From Albidovulum denitrificans (GTDB lineage Bacteria; Pseudomonadota; Alphaproteobacteria; Rhodobacterales; Rhodobacteraceae), in contig NZ_PVEP01000005.1 of NCBI RefSeq assembly GCF_002973535.1, forward strand, positions 62,001 through 126,000: 64,000 bases of DNA. Reading direction: 5' to 3'. The notes under the pieces were generated by a model that saw only the letters and a list, made by a program, of their open reading frames with translations, made no database searches and was not told where the DNA came from. Within the stretch, counting starts at the first letter, position 1. Each line of letters starts with the position of its first letter. Of this stretch, positions 43,240-52,088 are shown in pieces. The position numbers were made by a program, and so were the translations under genes.

Positions 43240-44256
43240 ATGATCCACAAGAATTGGGCAGAGCTCATCAAGCCGCAGCAACTTGACGTGAAGCCGGGCA
43301 ACGACCCGCAGCGTCAGGCCACGCTGATCGCCGAACCGCTTGAGCGCGGCTTTGGTCTGACCCTCGGCAACGCGCTGCGCCGTGTGCTGATGTCCTCGCT
43401 TCAGGGTGCGGCCATCACAAGCGTGCAGATCGACAACGTCCTGCACGAGTTTTCCTCGGTCGCCGGTGTGCGCGAGGATGTCACCGACATCGTCCTGAAC
43501 CTCAAGGGCGTGCGGCTGAAGATGGATGTCGAAGGGCCGAAGCGCCTGTCGATCTCGTCCAAGGGGCCGGGCGTCGTTACCGCTGGCGACATCTCGGAAT
43601 CCAACGGGATCGAGATCCTGAACAAGGACCACGTCATCTGTCACCTTGACGATGGCGCGGACCTCTTCATGGAACTGACCGTCGAGAACGGCAAGGGCTA
43701 TGTCGCGGCCGACAAGAACCGCCCCGAGGATGCGCCCATCGGCCTGATCCCGATCGACGCGATCTATTCGCCGGTCAAGCGCGTCAGCTACGAAGTCCAG
43801 CCCACCCGTGAGGGGCAGGTCCTCGACTACGACAAGCTGACGATGAAGATCGAGACCGACGGCTCGCTCAGCCCGGAAGACGCGGTGGCCTATGCCGCCC
43901 GCATCCTTCAGGACCAGCTTGGCATCTTCGTGAACTTCGAAGAGCCGGAATCGGCCACCAAGGGCGCCGAGGACGAGGGTCTGGAATTCAACCCGCTGCT
44001 GCTGAAGAAGGTCGACGAGCTGGAGCTTTCGGTGCGGTCTGCCAACTGCCTGAAGAACGACAACATCGTCTATATCGGCGACCTGATCCAGAAGACCGAA
44101 GCCGAGATGCTGCGCACCCCGAACTTCGGCCGCAAGTCGCTGAACGAGATCAAGGAAGTGCTGTCCGGCATGGGCCTGCACCTTGGCATGGATGTCGAGG
44201 ACTGGCCGCCGGAGAACATCGAGGATCTGGCGAAGCGCTTCGAAGACCAGTTCTGA
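43240..44256 (+). CDS. rpoA: RNA polymerase alpha subunit
   Basis: A 338-residue alpha subunit. The N-terminal domain (1-230) assembles core polymerase ([20 protein letters not shown]), and the C-terminal domain (about 255-325, [29 protein letters not shown]) contacts UP elements and activators. The start at 43240 follows GGAGG; the upstream open frame would read through the hairpin and is rejected. Confidence 0.98.
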   Translation: MIHKNWAELIKPQQLDVKPGNDPQRQATLIAEPLERGFGLTLGNALRRVLMSSLQGAAITSVQIDNVLHEFSSVAGVREDVTDIVLNLKGVRLKMDVEGPKRLSISSKGPGVVTAGDISESNGIEILNKDHVICHLDDGADLFMELTVENGKGYVAADKNRPEDAPIGLIPIDAIYSPVKRVSYEVQPTREGQVLDYDKLTMKIETDGSLSPEDAVAYAARILQDQLGIFVNFEEPESATKGAEDEGLEFNPLLLKKVDELELSVRSANCLKNDNIVYIGDLIQKTEAEMLRTPNFGRKSLNEIKEVLSGMGLHLGMDVEDWPPENIEDLAKRFEDQF

Positions 44257-44262
44257 TGCCTT

Positions 44263-44290
44263 GTAGGATGGGCACTATTGCCCATCCTAC
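44263..44290. repeat. REP-like inverted repeat between rpoA and rplQ
   Basis: A perfect 11-bp inverted repeat, GTAGGATGGGC and GCCCATCCTAC, with a 6-nt loop, begins 6 bp after the rpoA stop. No T-run follows. The GTAGG-ATGGGC pattern resembles short dispersed palindromes in many proteobacterial genomes, so it may be one copy of a genome repeat and may protect the 3' end of rpoA mRNA. Confidence 0.6.
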
Positions 44291-44395
44291 GCAAAATGCC
44301 CGCGCAGGCGGGGACACCCTGGGCAATTCCGCCCCAACGACGCGGCACGCAACGCACGGGCCGCAACACAAAGCAAAACGCGATAGGAGATCAAA

Positions 44396-44815
44396 ATGCG
44401 TCACGCTCGCGGCTACCGCCGTCTGAACCGTACACATGAGCACCGCAAGGCGCTCTGGGCCAACATGGCCGGTTCGCTCATCGAACATGAACAGATCAAG
44501 ACGACCCTTCCGAAGGCGAAGGAACTGCGTCCGATCGTCGAAAAGCTCATCACGCTGGCCAAGCGCGGTGACCTGCATGCCCGCCGCCAGGCCGCGGCGC
44601 AGCTGAAGCAGGACAAGCATGTCGCCAAGCTGATGGATGTGCTGGGCGCGCGCTACAAGGACCGTCAGGGCGGCTATGTCCGCATTCTGAAAGCCGGTTT
44701 CCGCTATGGCGACATGGCGCCGATGGCGATCATCGAACTGGTGGACCGCGATCCGGCCGCGAAGGGTGCTGCCGACATCGCGCGGCTTGAGGCCGAAGAG
44801 GCCGCCGAGTCCTGA
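44396..44815 (+). CDS. rplQ: 50S ribosomal protein L17
   Basis: A 139-residue large-subunit protein: [20 protein letters not shown] and [19 protein letters not shown] are diagnostic. It ends with an Ala/Glu-rich tail. An AGGAG site precedes the start. It closes the alpha-operon tail; a clear terminator follows 28 bp after its stop. Confidence 0.98.
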   Translation: MRHARGYRRLNRTHEHRKALWANMAGSLIEHEQIKTTLPKAKELRPIVEKLITLAKRGDLHARRQAAAQLKQDKHVAKLMDVLGARYKDRQGGYVRILKAGFRYGDMAPMAIIELVDRDPAAKGAADIARLEAEEAAES

Positions 44816-44843
44816 TTTGACCTAAGTCAGATACCCGAAATGG

Positions 44844-44873
44844 AAACCCCGCCAGAATGATGGCGGGGTTTTT
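44844..44873 (+). terminator. Intrinsic terminator of the ribosomal operon
   Basis: A perfect 10-bp stem, AAACCCCGCC (44844-44853) and GGCGGGGTTT (44862-44871), with an 8-nt loop, ends in a run of five T. It separates rplQ from the quorum-sensing locus. Confidence 0.92.
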
Positions 44874-44915
44874 CCATATTGCTACCCCGGACAGGGGGCA
44901 GGAAGAGAGAAGATA

Positions 44916-45098
44916 TTAACTCGCTTCGGCGCGAAACTGGGCGCGCTCGCGCGTCAGACGTTCGGTCACGCTGTCGATCACAGCGGAAAGCTGGGCGTCG
45001 CCGATGGGCGTCGCGCCGAGAAATTCAAGCAAGTCCGTCCGTGCGGCTTCGGGAAGCCGCATGAGCCGGGCAAACAGGCCGGGATTGATGGTACGCAA
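44916..45098 (-). CDS. Small protein (60 aa) divergent from the luxR gene
   Basis: Not recognised. The ORF starts with TTG at 45098 (AGAGGT about 8 nt upstream) and encodes 60 residues, MRTINPGLFARLMRLPEAAR and onward, mainly helical with balanced charge and no cysteine. It ends 43 bp after the rplQ terminator. Its position, divergent from luxR across a 75-bp gap with an inverted repeat, suggests it is controlled by, or modulates, the quorum-sensing pair (inference). Coding status is moderately sure. Confidence 0.5.
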   Translation of the reverse strand: MRTINPGLFARLMRLPEAARTDLLEFLGATPIGDAQLSAVIDSVTERLTRERAQFRAEAS

Positions 45099-45122
45099 AG
45101 CACAGACCTCTTATCGAAACTT

Positions 45123-45153
45123 CCGGGTTCAATTTAAAGTTGACGATACCCGG
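45123..45153. promoter_or_regulatory. Nested inverted repeats upstream of luxR
   Basis: CCGGGT (45123-45128) and ACCCGG (45148-45153) flank an imperfect palindrome, CAATTTAAAGTTG (45130-45142), in the 75-bp gap between the divergent small ORF and luxR. This AT-rich core stands out against GC-rich sequence. A regulator site is likely; it does not match the usual lux-box consensus well. Confidence 0.45.
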
Positions 45154-45173
45154 CGCAACTTGTCTAAAAAGCC

Positions 45174-45785
45174 ATGTCCAATCAGATAGGCATAGATCGC
45201 AGACTGCATGAGCTCGGCGCAATCGCTCCGCGTGGGTACTTTGTTGGGTTGCATATCCGGTTTACGTCGCCCTTGCTGACGTTTCAGACCTATGACCAGA
45301 AGTGGATCGACCACTACACGAACAACGGCTATGTGCTGCGCGACCCCATGACGGCTTGGGGCTTCAGCCAGACCGGGTCGATCCGGTGGAGTGATCCGAA
45401 ACTTCCCGACCCCTTCGGACTTTTCATCGAATGTGCGGAATACGGCCTTAAATACGGGATGACTGTGTCCTATGGCCCCATCAGTTCCCGCACCATTGCG
45501 AGTGCCGCGCGTGAGGATAGAGAATTCACGGACGACGAAATCGCCAAGGCGACCGAGATCGTGCATAACCTGCACGATGTCACCCAGCCCCCTGATGAGT
45601 TGACCGTTGCGCAGATCGAAGCGCTGAAATGTATCGCGGGCGGCGACCGGCACGCGGCTGCGGCCGCTAAACTGGGGATATCGGAGAGCGCACTCAAAGC
45701 CAGACTGAATTCTGCACGTCAGAGACTGATGGCCCGTACGACTGCCGAAGCTATCCAGAGGGCAAAGGACTACAGATTGCTCTGA
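45174..45785 (+). CDS. LuxR-family autoinducer-binding regulator
   Basis: A 203-residue regulator, slightly short for LuxR-type proteins (usually about 235-250). The N-terminal autoinducer-binding region keeps key positions: Trp44, Tyr48, Asp57-Pro58 (DQKWIDHYTNNGYVLRDPM) and Trp72. The C-terminal helix-turn-helix (about 143-200) reads LTVAQIEALKCIAGG and LGISESALKARLNSAR. Conserved cavity residues and the neighbouring luxI-type gene make an acyl-homoserine-lactone ligand likely. No strong ribosome site precedes the ATG. Confidence 0.9.
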   Translation: MSNQIGIDRRLHELGAIAPRGYFVGLHIRFTSPLLTFQTYDQKWIDHYTNNGYVLRDPMTAWGFSQTGSIRWSDPKLPDPFGLFIECAEYGLKYGMTVSYGPISSRTIASAAREDREFTDDEIAKATEIVHNLHDVTQPPDELTVAQIEALKCIAGGDRHAAAAAKLGISESALKARLNSARQRLMARTTAEAIQRAKDYRLL

Positions 45786-45837
45786 CGGGCCGCCTCCGCT
45801 GGGGAATTACCTACCGACCAACCTGCAGGAGGCTGTA

Positions 45838-46428
45838 ATGCAGACAACGACCCTATCTTTCGAGAATCTCCACAACCATGGGGAGCTTTTCGCGAATATG
45901 CTGCGCGCTCGGAGAGAGCTTTTCATCGTCCACAACAAGTGGGACCTGCCCGAAGCGCTGGGCATGGAATATGACCAGTACGACACGCCGGCGAGCCGTT
46001 GGGTGGTTGTGCATGACGAATTCGGCCAGGTCCTTGCCGGCAATCGGCTGACGCCGACGACCGCGCGGTGCGGCGTCTATTCCTACATGATTCGCGATGC
46101 CCAGCGGGGGCTTCTGGATACCATCCCGTCGGACCTGCTTTACGAACAGGCGCCGGTCTCGGATCAGGTCTGGGAAAGCTCGCGCCTCTTCGTTGCGCAT
46201 AACGTTCCGGCCGGGATCCGCCGCAGGGTTCATGCCACGCTGATCGCCGAGATTGGCCGGGCGTCGCGGGCGCTGGGCGCGACCAGTTGCCTGACCCTGC
46301 TGGCCGCGAACTGGCCGCGCTGGGCCAAGCGGGTGAATGTCGACATGAAGGCGATGGGGCCGGTCATGCTGATCGACGGGATCGAGAACCAGGTGGTCTC
46401 GATGAACTTCGCGTCCAACCTTCACTAG
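45838..46428 (+). CDS. LuxI-family acyl-homoserine-lactone synthase
   Basis: A 196-residue enzyme of the LuxI family, which makes acyl-homoserine lactones from S-adenosylmethionine and an acyl carrier. Catalytic and fold positions are kept: Arg25/26, Phe29, Trp35, Asp46, Arg70 (in AGNRLTPT), Glu113 and Arg116 (VWESSRLFV). The chain length of the signal cannot be read from sequence. A strong AGGAGG site precedes the ATG. It is 52 bp after luxR on the same strand; the pair forms a complete local quorum-sensing circuit. Confidence 0.92.
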   Translation: MQTTTLSFENLHNHGELFANMLRARRELFIVHNKWDLPEALGMEYDQYDTPASRWVVVHDEFGQVLAGNRLTPTTARCGVYSYMIRDAQRGLLDTIPSDLLYEQAPVSDQVWESSRLFVAHNVPAGIRRRVHATLIAEIGRASRALGATSCLTLLAANWPRWAKRVNVDMKAMGPVMLIDGIENQVVSMNFASNLH

Positions 46429-46498
46429 GCGCGGGTGAAACGCGTGGCACGGATACGCCACCTTCCTGTTCGGCTCCGGCAAATGTAAGGTCGGGGGC

Positions 46499-47815
46499 AT
46501 GTCTGATCTGTTCGATCTTGCCCCCGGCGCACCCGAGACACGAAACAGCGGCCACCGGCCGCTGGCCGACCGGCTGCGCCCGGCCGCGCTTTCGGATGTG
46601 ATCGGCCAGGACAAGGTGCTGTCGGCCGAGGGTCCGCTCGGCGCGATGGTTGCGTCGGGAAGCCTGTCGTCGCTGATCCTCTGGGGGCCGCCCGGTGTGG
46701 GCAAGACCACCATCGCGCGGCTTCTGGCCGATGCGACCGACCTTGCCTTCGTCCAGATCAGCGCCATCTTCACCGGCGTCCCGGAGCTTCGGAAAGTGTT
46801 CGAAGCGGCGAAGCTGCGCCACCGGCAGGGCCGCGGCACGCTGCTGTTCGTGGATGAGATCCACCGCTTCAACAAGGCGCAGCAGGACGGCTTCCTGCCT
46901 CATATGGAGGACGGGACGATCCTTCTGGTCGGTGCCACGACCGAAAACCCGTCCTTCGAACTCAACGCGGCGCTTCTCAGCCGGTCGCAGGTCATCGTGT
47001 TGGAACGCTTGTCGCTTGCTGATCTGGAGCGGCTGGCGCAGCGGGCGGAAAAGGAACTCGGCGCCGCGCTGCCGTTGAAAGGACCGGCGCGCGAGGCGCT
47101 CCTGGAGATGGCCGATGGCGACGGCCGCGCGCTTCTCAACCTTATCGAGCAGGTGACGGCCTGGAAGCTGAAAGAACCGATTGAGGCGGAGGTGCTGGCC
47201 AAACGCCTGATGCGGCGGGCGGCGAAATACGACAAGTCGGGTGAGGAGCATTACAACCTCATCTCCGCGTTGCACAAATCGGTGCGGGGGTCGGACCCGG
47301 ATGCGGCGCTTTACTGGTATGCACGGATGCTTGAAGGCGGTGAGGACCCGCGCTTCCTTGCCCGCCGCCTGACCCGGATGGCGGTGGAGGATATCGGCCT
47401 TGCCGATCCGCAGGCGCAGACCCTCTGCCTGCATGCCTGGGAAACCTATGAACGCCTCGGCAGCCCGGAAGGGGAACTGGCGCTGGCGCAGGCGGTCGCC
47501 TACCTCGCCCTCGCGCCCAAATCGAACGCGGGCTATGTCGCCTACAAGGCCGCCCGCGATCTTGCCCGCAAGACCGGGTCAGAGCCGCCGCCAAAGCATA
47601 TCCTCAACGCGCCGACGCGGATGATGAAGGATCAGGGCTATGGCGCGGGCTATGCCTATGACCACGATGCCGAGGACGGCTTTTCCGGCCAGAACTATTT
47701 CCCCGACAGCGTGAAGCGCCCGGTTCTCTACCAGCCGGTCGAGCGTGGCTATGAGCGCGAGCTGAAAAAGCGCGTCGACTGGTTCGCCAAACTCCGCGCG
47801 GAGCGGAACCGCTGA
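46499..47815 (+). CDS. rarA: Replication-associated recombination protein A (AAA+ ATPase)
   Basis: A 438-residue clamp-loader-like ATPase (RarA/MgsA, related to eukaryotic WRNIP1) that acts at stalled replication forks. Walker A is GPPGVGKTTIA (near 62-72), Walker B is LLFVDEIHRFNKAQQD, and GATTENPSFELN is the family signature. It is followed by the tetramerisation region with DPDAALYWYARMLEGGEDP. It stands 70 bp after luxI, and its promoter is probably in that gap. Confidence 0.95.
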   Translation: MSDLFDLAPGAPETRNSGHRPLADRLRPAALSDVIGQDKVLSAEGPLGAMVASGSLSSLILWGPPGVGKTTIARLLADATDLAFVQISAIFTGVPELRKVFEAAKLRHRQGRGTLLFVDEIHRFNKAQQDGFLPHMEDGTILLVGATTENPSFELNAALLSRSQVIVLERLSLADLERLAQRAEKELGAALPLKGPAREALLEMADGDGRALLNLIEQVTAWKLKEPIEAEVLAKRLMRRAAKYDKSGEEHYNLISALHKSVRGSDPDAALYWYARMLEGGEDPRFLARRLTRMAVEDIGLADPQAQTLCLHAWETYERLGSPEGELALAQAVAYLALAPKSNAGYVAYKAARDLARKTGSEPPPKHILNAPTRMMKDQGYGAGYAYDHDAEDGFSGQNYFPDSVKRPVLYQPVERGYERELKKRVDWFAKLRAERNR

Positions 47816-47929
47816 TCCTTTCATCTTGCCGGAAATACCTTCGGGGGTGGACGGCCCGCAATGGTCGGAGGGGGCGGACAGCCCCCTTGCCCGGTTGACT
47901 TCCCGCGCGCCGCGTCAGAGGAAGGCGCA

Positions 47930-48310
47930 ATGATCCAGACGCTTTTCCAGGTCGCCCTCGGCGGCGCGCTCGGCGCCTCGGCCCGCTATCTTGCCGGGGT
48001 CGCGGTCATGCGCCAGTTCGGCAGCCCCGTCTTCCCGCTGGGCGTCATCACCGTGAACATCGTCGGGTCTTTCGTGATGGGCGCGCTGGTCGTGTTCCTG
48101 GGCCAGAAGGGGCTGACCCACTGGAACGCCTTCCTTGCGACCGGCATCCTTGGCGGGTTCACCACCTTTTCCTCCTTCTCGCTCGAAACCTGGCGGCTGA
48201 TGACAGAGGGGCGCTATGACCTTGCCGGGCTTTATGTCGGTCTTTCGGTTCTGGTGTCGATCCTCGCGCTGATTGCAGGCGTCGCGCTGATGCGGGCGGT
48301 CCTGGCATGA
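47930..48310 (+). CDS. crcB: Fluoride channel FluC/CrcB
   Basis: A 126-residue, four-helix membrane protein that exports fluoride as a dual-topology dimer. Signatures: GGALGASARYLAG near the start, GTxxVNxxGSF as GVITVNIVGSFVMG, and LGGFTTFSSFSLETW. The start at 47930 has GAAGG upstream. No fluoride riboswitch was recognised in the 114-bp gap before it. The stop overlaps the next gene by ATGA. Confidence 0.94.
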   Translation: MIQTLFQVALGGALGASARYLAGVAVMRQFGSPVFPLGVITVNIVGSFVMGALVVFLGQKGLTHWNAFLATGILGGFTTFSSFSLETWRLMTEGRYDLAGLYVGLSVLVSILALIAGVALMRAVLA

Positions 48311-49356
48311 GCGGCGTGCGTACCCTGACCGTGGCCGAGGCCGAGGGCGAAAGCCGTCTCGACCGCTGGCTGAAGAAGCGCTTTCCCCAGATCACCCAGG
48401 GCGCGATCGAAAAGATGTGCCGCACCGGGCAGATCCGCGTCGATGGCGGGCGGGTCAAGGCCTCTACCCGGATCGGGCCGGGGGCGCAGGTCCGGGTGCC
48501 GCCCCTGCCGAAATCCGACGCCCCCGCGACGAAGCGCGAGGTGAGTATCGCGGATGATGACGCGCGGATGATCCAGGCGGCGGTGCTGTGGAAGGACGAC
48601 CATATCATCGCGCTGAACAAGCCGCCGGGCCTGCCGTCACAGGGCGGGTCAGGGCAGGGCAACCGGCATGTGGACGGCCTGACCGGGGCGCTGCTGTTCG
48701 GCTACAAGGACCGGCCGAAGCTGGTCCACCGGCTTGACAAGGACACTTCGGGCGTTCTGCTGCTGGCCCGCACCGACCGCATCGCACGGGCGCTGTCCGA
48801 GGCGTTCCGCGCCCGCACCACGCGCAAGATCTACTGGGCCGCCGTCGCCGGTCTGCCCAATCCGAAGATGGGCACGATCCGCTTCGGCCTTGTGAAGGCG
48901 CCGGGCCACGGGCGTGGGGGGGAGGGCGAGAAGATGATCGCCATCCATCCGTCCAAGGTGAATGAGACCGAGGGCGCGAAACGGGCGACGACCGATTACG
49001 CCGTCATCGACGCGCTCGGCACCCGTGCCGCCTGGGTGGCGCTGGTGCCGGTCACGGGGCGGACCCATCAGCTGCGCGCCCATATGGCCGAAATCGGCCA
49101 CCCGATCGTGGGCGACGGCAAATATGGCGGTTCCGGTCAGGAAAACCTTGGCGACGGCTGGGGGGCGCAATTGGGCGGGGAGATCAGCCGCAAGCTGCAC
49201 CTCCACGCCCGCTCCATCGCCTTCGATCACCCGATCACCGGCAAGCGCATCACGCTGACCGCGCCCTTGCCCGACCACATGCTGCGGACCTGGAAGACCG
49301 TCGGCTGGTCCGAGGGCGAGGCGACGGCCGACCCGTTCGACGAGACGTCGGAATGA
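48307..49356 (+). CDS. rluC: RluA-family pseudouridine synthase (RluC/D-like)
   Basis: A 349-residue enzyme that isomerises specific uridines in 23S rRNA. It has an N-terminal S4 RNA-binding domain (about 15-75, SRLDRWLKKRFPQITQGAIE) and the catalytic domain with HRLDKDTSGVLLLAR holding the essential aspartate. The C-terminal part includes GRTHQLRAHMAEIGHPI. RluC-type substrate is likely but not proven by sequence. Coupled by ATGA overlap to crcB upstream and the HAD gene downstream. Confidence 0.9.
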   Translation: MSGVRTLTVAEAEGESRLDRWLKKRFPQITQGAIEKMCRTGQIRVDGGRVKASTRIGPGAQVRVPPLPKSDAPATKREVSIADDDARMIQAAVLWKDDHIIALNKPPGLPSQGGSGQGNRHVDGLTGALLFGYKDRPKLVHRLDKDTSGVLLLARTDRIARALSEAFRARTTRKIYWAAVAGLPNPKMGTIRFGLVKAPGHGRGGEGEKMIAIHPSKVNETEGAKRATTDYAVIDALGTRAAWVALVPVTGRTHQLRAHMAEIGHPIVGDGKYGGSGQENLGDGWGAQLGGEISRKLHLHARSIAFDHPITGKRITLTAPLPDHMLRTWKTVGWSEGEATADPFDETSE

Positions 49357-50024
49357 GCGGGTTGAAGCTCGCCGTCTTCGACGTGGACGGGACGCTTTGC
49401 GACAGTCAAGGGCATATCCTGTCCGCGATGGCGGCGGCTTTCGGGGCCGAGGGGGTGATGGTGCCACCGCGTGAAACTGTGCTGTCCATCGTCGGGCTGT
49501 CCTTGCCGGTCGCGGTCGCGCGGCTGGTTCCCGATCTCGACAGGGGCGTTCAGGACCGGCTGGTCGCGGCCTACAAATCCGCCTACACCGCCGCGCGTAT
49601 CGCCGAACTGGCGCCACTTTACGACGGCATCCCCGCGCTGATCGACGGGCTGGCGGGGCGCGGGGACGTGATCCTTGGCATTGCGACGGGCAAGTCGCGC
49701 CGGGGGCTTGATCACCTTCTCGCCGGGCATGGCATCGCCGGGCATTTCCTCACCCGGCAGGTGGCCGACGATCACCCGTCCAAGCCGCATCCCGCTATGC
49801 TTCTGGCCGCGATAGCCGAGGCCGGGGCGGCGCCGGAGGCGACGGTGATGATCGGCGACACGACCTATGACATGGACATGGGCCGGGCCGCGGGGGTGCG
49901 GACGCTGGCCGTGACATGGGGCTATCACGGGGCAGGGGCGTTGGCCGCCACCGGCCCCGACCGGACCGCGACGCGGGTGGCAGAGATCGCGCCGCTTCTG
50001 GACGACCTGTGGGGGGCGATATGA
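49353..50024 (+). CDS. HAD-superfamily hydrolase (phosphoglycolate-phosphatase-like)
   Basis: A 223-residue haloacid-dehalogenase phosphatase with the four motifs: AVFDVDGTLCDS (nucleophile Asp), a Thr/Ser motif in LGIATGKSRRG, the conserved lysine near HHPSKPHP (DHPSKPHPAM), and VMIGDTTYDMDMGRAAG. The helical cap between motif I and II makes it type C1. Substrate is not known. It is flanked by ATGA/ATGA-like overlaps with the RluC and ATP12 genes, a conserved alphaproteobacterial trio. Confidence 0.9.
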   Translation: MSGLKLAVFDVDGTLCDSQGHILSAMAAAFGAEGVMVPPRETVLSIVGLSLPVAVARLVPDLDRGVQDRLVAAYKSAYTAARIAELAPLYDGIPALIDGLAGRGDVILGIATGKSRRGLDHLLAGHGIAGHFLTRQVADDHPSKPHPAMLLAAIAEAGAAPEATVMIGDTTYDMDMGRAAGVRTLAVTWGYHGAGALAATGPDRTATRVAEIAPLLDDLWGAI

Positions 50025-50740
50025 CCGGATGGGCGGCGCGGCGGTTCTGGAAAGAGGTCTCGGTTGAGGCGGCGGAGGGCGGCCACCGCGTGCGCCTTGA
50101 CGCGCGGCCGCTGATGACGCCCGCCAAGCGGCCGCTGATTCTGCCGACGGTGGCGGTGGCGAAAGCGGTGGCGGACGAATGGCGCGCGGTGGGCGAAAAG
50201 GTCGATCCGCGCCAGATGCCGGTCACGCGATCGGCCAATGCGGCGATCGACAAGGTCGCGACGCAATTCGCCGAGGTGGCCGGGCTGATTTCCGATTATG
50301 GCGGAACCGACCTGATCTGCTACCGGGCCGAGACGCCCGAAGAACTGACCGCCCGGCAGGCGGCGGCCTGGGACCCGCTGGTCGACTGGGCCGTGCGGCG
50401 GTTCGGGGCGCGGCTGACCGTGACGCGCGGCATCGTGCCGGTCGTCCAGCCGGCCGAGAGCGTTGCAGCCCTGTCGCGCGCCGTGACGGCGCTGTCGCCC
50501 TTCGAGCTGACGGCGCTGCATGACCTTGTGGCGCTGTCGGGGTCGCTGGTGATCGGGCTGAACGCGACGGAGCCGGGGAGCGACCCCGAGGCGCTTTGGT
50601 CCCTGTCGCGGGTCGATGAGGACTGGCAGGCGGAGCTGTGGGGCGTTGATGAGGAAGCTGCGGCCCTGGCGTCGGTGAAGAAGCGCGATTTCCTTCATGC
50701 GCATCGATTCTGGACCTTGCTGCACGATCAGAGCGCTTGA
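50021..50740 (+). CDS. ATP12 family F1-ATPase assembly chaperone
   Basis: A 239-residue chaperone of the ATP12 family, which in mitochondria binds the F1 alpha subunit during ATP-synthase assembly. Features: RRFWKEVSVEAAEGGHRVRL, DARPLMTPAKRPLILPT, DLICYRAETPEEL and the conserved FELTALHDLVALSGSLVIGL. The start at 50021 overlaps the upstream stop by ATGA; the longer frame to 49916 is rejected. Confidence 0.9.
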   Translation: MTGWAARRFWKEVSVEAAEGGHRVRLDARPLMTPAKRPLILPTVAVAKAVADEWRAVGEKVDPRQMPVTRSANAAIDKVATQFAEVAGLISDYGGTDLICYRAETPEELTARQAAAWDPLVDWAVRRFGARLTVTRGIVPVVQPAESVAALSRAVTALSPFELTALHDLVALSGSLVIGLNATEPGSDPEALWSLSRVDEDWQAELWGVDEEAAALASVKKRDFLHAHRFWTLLHDQSA

Positions 50741-50943
50741 CGTTACGTCCATGCGCCGCCCCGGCACGGACGGACCGCCGTTGGTGCCAGAATCCGGGGC
50801 GGACCGGGCAAAGGTCCCTTGACGTGTGGAGTGGGACGGTCCTTACTGGCCGCCACTGGGGATAACCCTAACATCTGCGTCAGGACCACCTGACCGATCT
50901 CATCTGCCCCGAAAGAGGGGCGGCAACTCAGGAAGAGGTAAGC

Positions 50944-51960
50944 ATGAAGAAATCCGTATTTCTCGGGACGCTTGCGGCCACGGCCCTTCTCGCGGGCTAT
51001 GCATCGGCTGCGACGCTCGACGACGTCAAGGCGCGCGGGGAACTGAACTGTGGCGTGAACACCGGCCTTGTGGGCTTTGCCGCGCCGGATGCGAACGGCA
51101 ACTGGCAGGGCTTTGACGTCGCGATCTGCAAGGCGGTCGCTGCCGCCGTGCTGGGCGACGCCACGAAGATCAAGTATGTCCCGACCACCAGCGAAACCCG
51201 CTTTACCGCGCTCGCCTCGGGCGAGATCGACGTGCTGGCCCGGAACACCACCTGGACCTTCTCGCGCGATACCGACCTTGCCTTCACCTTCACCGGCGTG
51301 AACTACTACGACGGTCAGGGCTTCATGGTGAAGAAGGACCTCGGCGTGACCTCGGCGAAGGAGCTCGATGGCGCCACGGTCTGCATCCAGACCGGCACCA
51401 CGACCGAGCTGAACCTGGCCGACTTCTTCAAGGTCAACAACATGAGCTATCAGCCGGTGGCCATCCAGACCAACGCGGAAGGCGAACAGCAATTCCTCGC
51501 CGGGGCCTGCGACGCCTATACGACCGACGCTTCGGGCCTTGCCGCGACGCGCGCGGCCTTTGCCAGCCCGGACGACTACATCATCCTGCCCGAGATCATC
51601 TCGAAAGAGCCGCTTGGGCCGCTGGTGCGTCAGGGTGACGATCAATGGGCCGACATCAACCGCTGGGTGCTGAACGCGCTGGTTGCGGCGGAAGAATACG
51701 GCGTGACCTCGGCCAATGTCGAAGAGCTGTCGAAAGGCACCGACAACCCGGAAATCAACCGGATGCTTGGCAATGAGGGCGACCTCGGCGCGATGATCGG
51801 TCTCGACAAGGACTGGGCCAAGCGCGCGGTTTCCGCGTCGGGCAACTATGGCGAGATCTTCGCCGCGACCATCGGTGAATCGACGCCGATCGGCCTCGCC
51901 CGCGGCCTGAACGCGCAGTGGACGCAGGGCGGCCTGCTCTACTCGCCGCCGTTCCGCTAA
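50944..51960 (+). CDS. aapJ: General L-amino-acid ABC transporter, periplasmic binding protein
   Basis: A 338-residue periplasmic binding protein (AapJ in rhizobia, BztA in Rhodobacter) that captures a range of polar amino acids such as glutamate, glutamine and aspartate. A signal peptide (residues 1-22) is followed by TLDDVKARGELNCGVNTGL, GFDVAICKAVAAAVLGD, NTTWTFSRDTDLAFTFTGVN and KEPLGPLVRQGDD, all typical. A strong ribosome site (AGGAAGAGG) precedes the ATG. First gene of aapJQMP. Confidence 0.96.
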   Translation: MKKSVFLGTLAATALLAGYASAATLDDVKARGELNCGVNTGLVGFAAPDANGNWQGFDVAICKAVAAAVLGDATKIKYVPTTSETRFTALASGEIDVLARNTTWTFSRDTDLAFTFTGVNYYDGQGFMVKKDLGVTSAKELDGATVCIQTGTTTELNLADFFKVNNMSYQPVAIQTNAEGEQQFLAGACDAYTTDASGLAATRAAFASPDDYIILPEIISKEPLGPLVRQGDDQWADINRWVLNALVAAEEYGVTSANVEELSKGTDNPEINRMLGNEGDLGAMIGLDKDWAKRAVSASGNYGEIFAATIGESTPIGLARGLNAQWTQGGLLYSPPFR

Positions 51961-51968
51961 GACGACCG

Positions 51969-52000
51969 GGGGCGCGTCGGGGACAGGCCCGGCGCGCCCC
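51969..52000 (+). terminator. Attenuating hairpin between aapJ and aapQ
   Basis: A 13-bp stem with one G-T pair, GGGGCGCGTCGGG (51969-51981) and CCCGGCGCGCCCC (51988-52000), starts 8 bp after the aapJ stop and is followed by TTCTCCT. It is likely to lower read-through into the permease genes, giving more binding protein than channel. Confidence 0.65.
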
Positions 52001-52088
52001 TTCTCCTATCAGGACATCCAGAAGCCGACGGGGCAGCAAGACCCCAGCGACGTGATCGCAGACAGGCTTTGGGCAACGGGGATACAGA

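Noticed and set aside
45786-45837. lux box before luxI
   Set aside because: ACCTACCGACCAACCTGC looks suggestive, but the two halves are not an inverted repeat matching the lux-box pattern.
47816-47929. Fluoride riboswitch upstream of crcB
   Set aside because: The gap is short and I could not find the conserved riboswitch segments.
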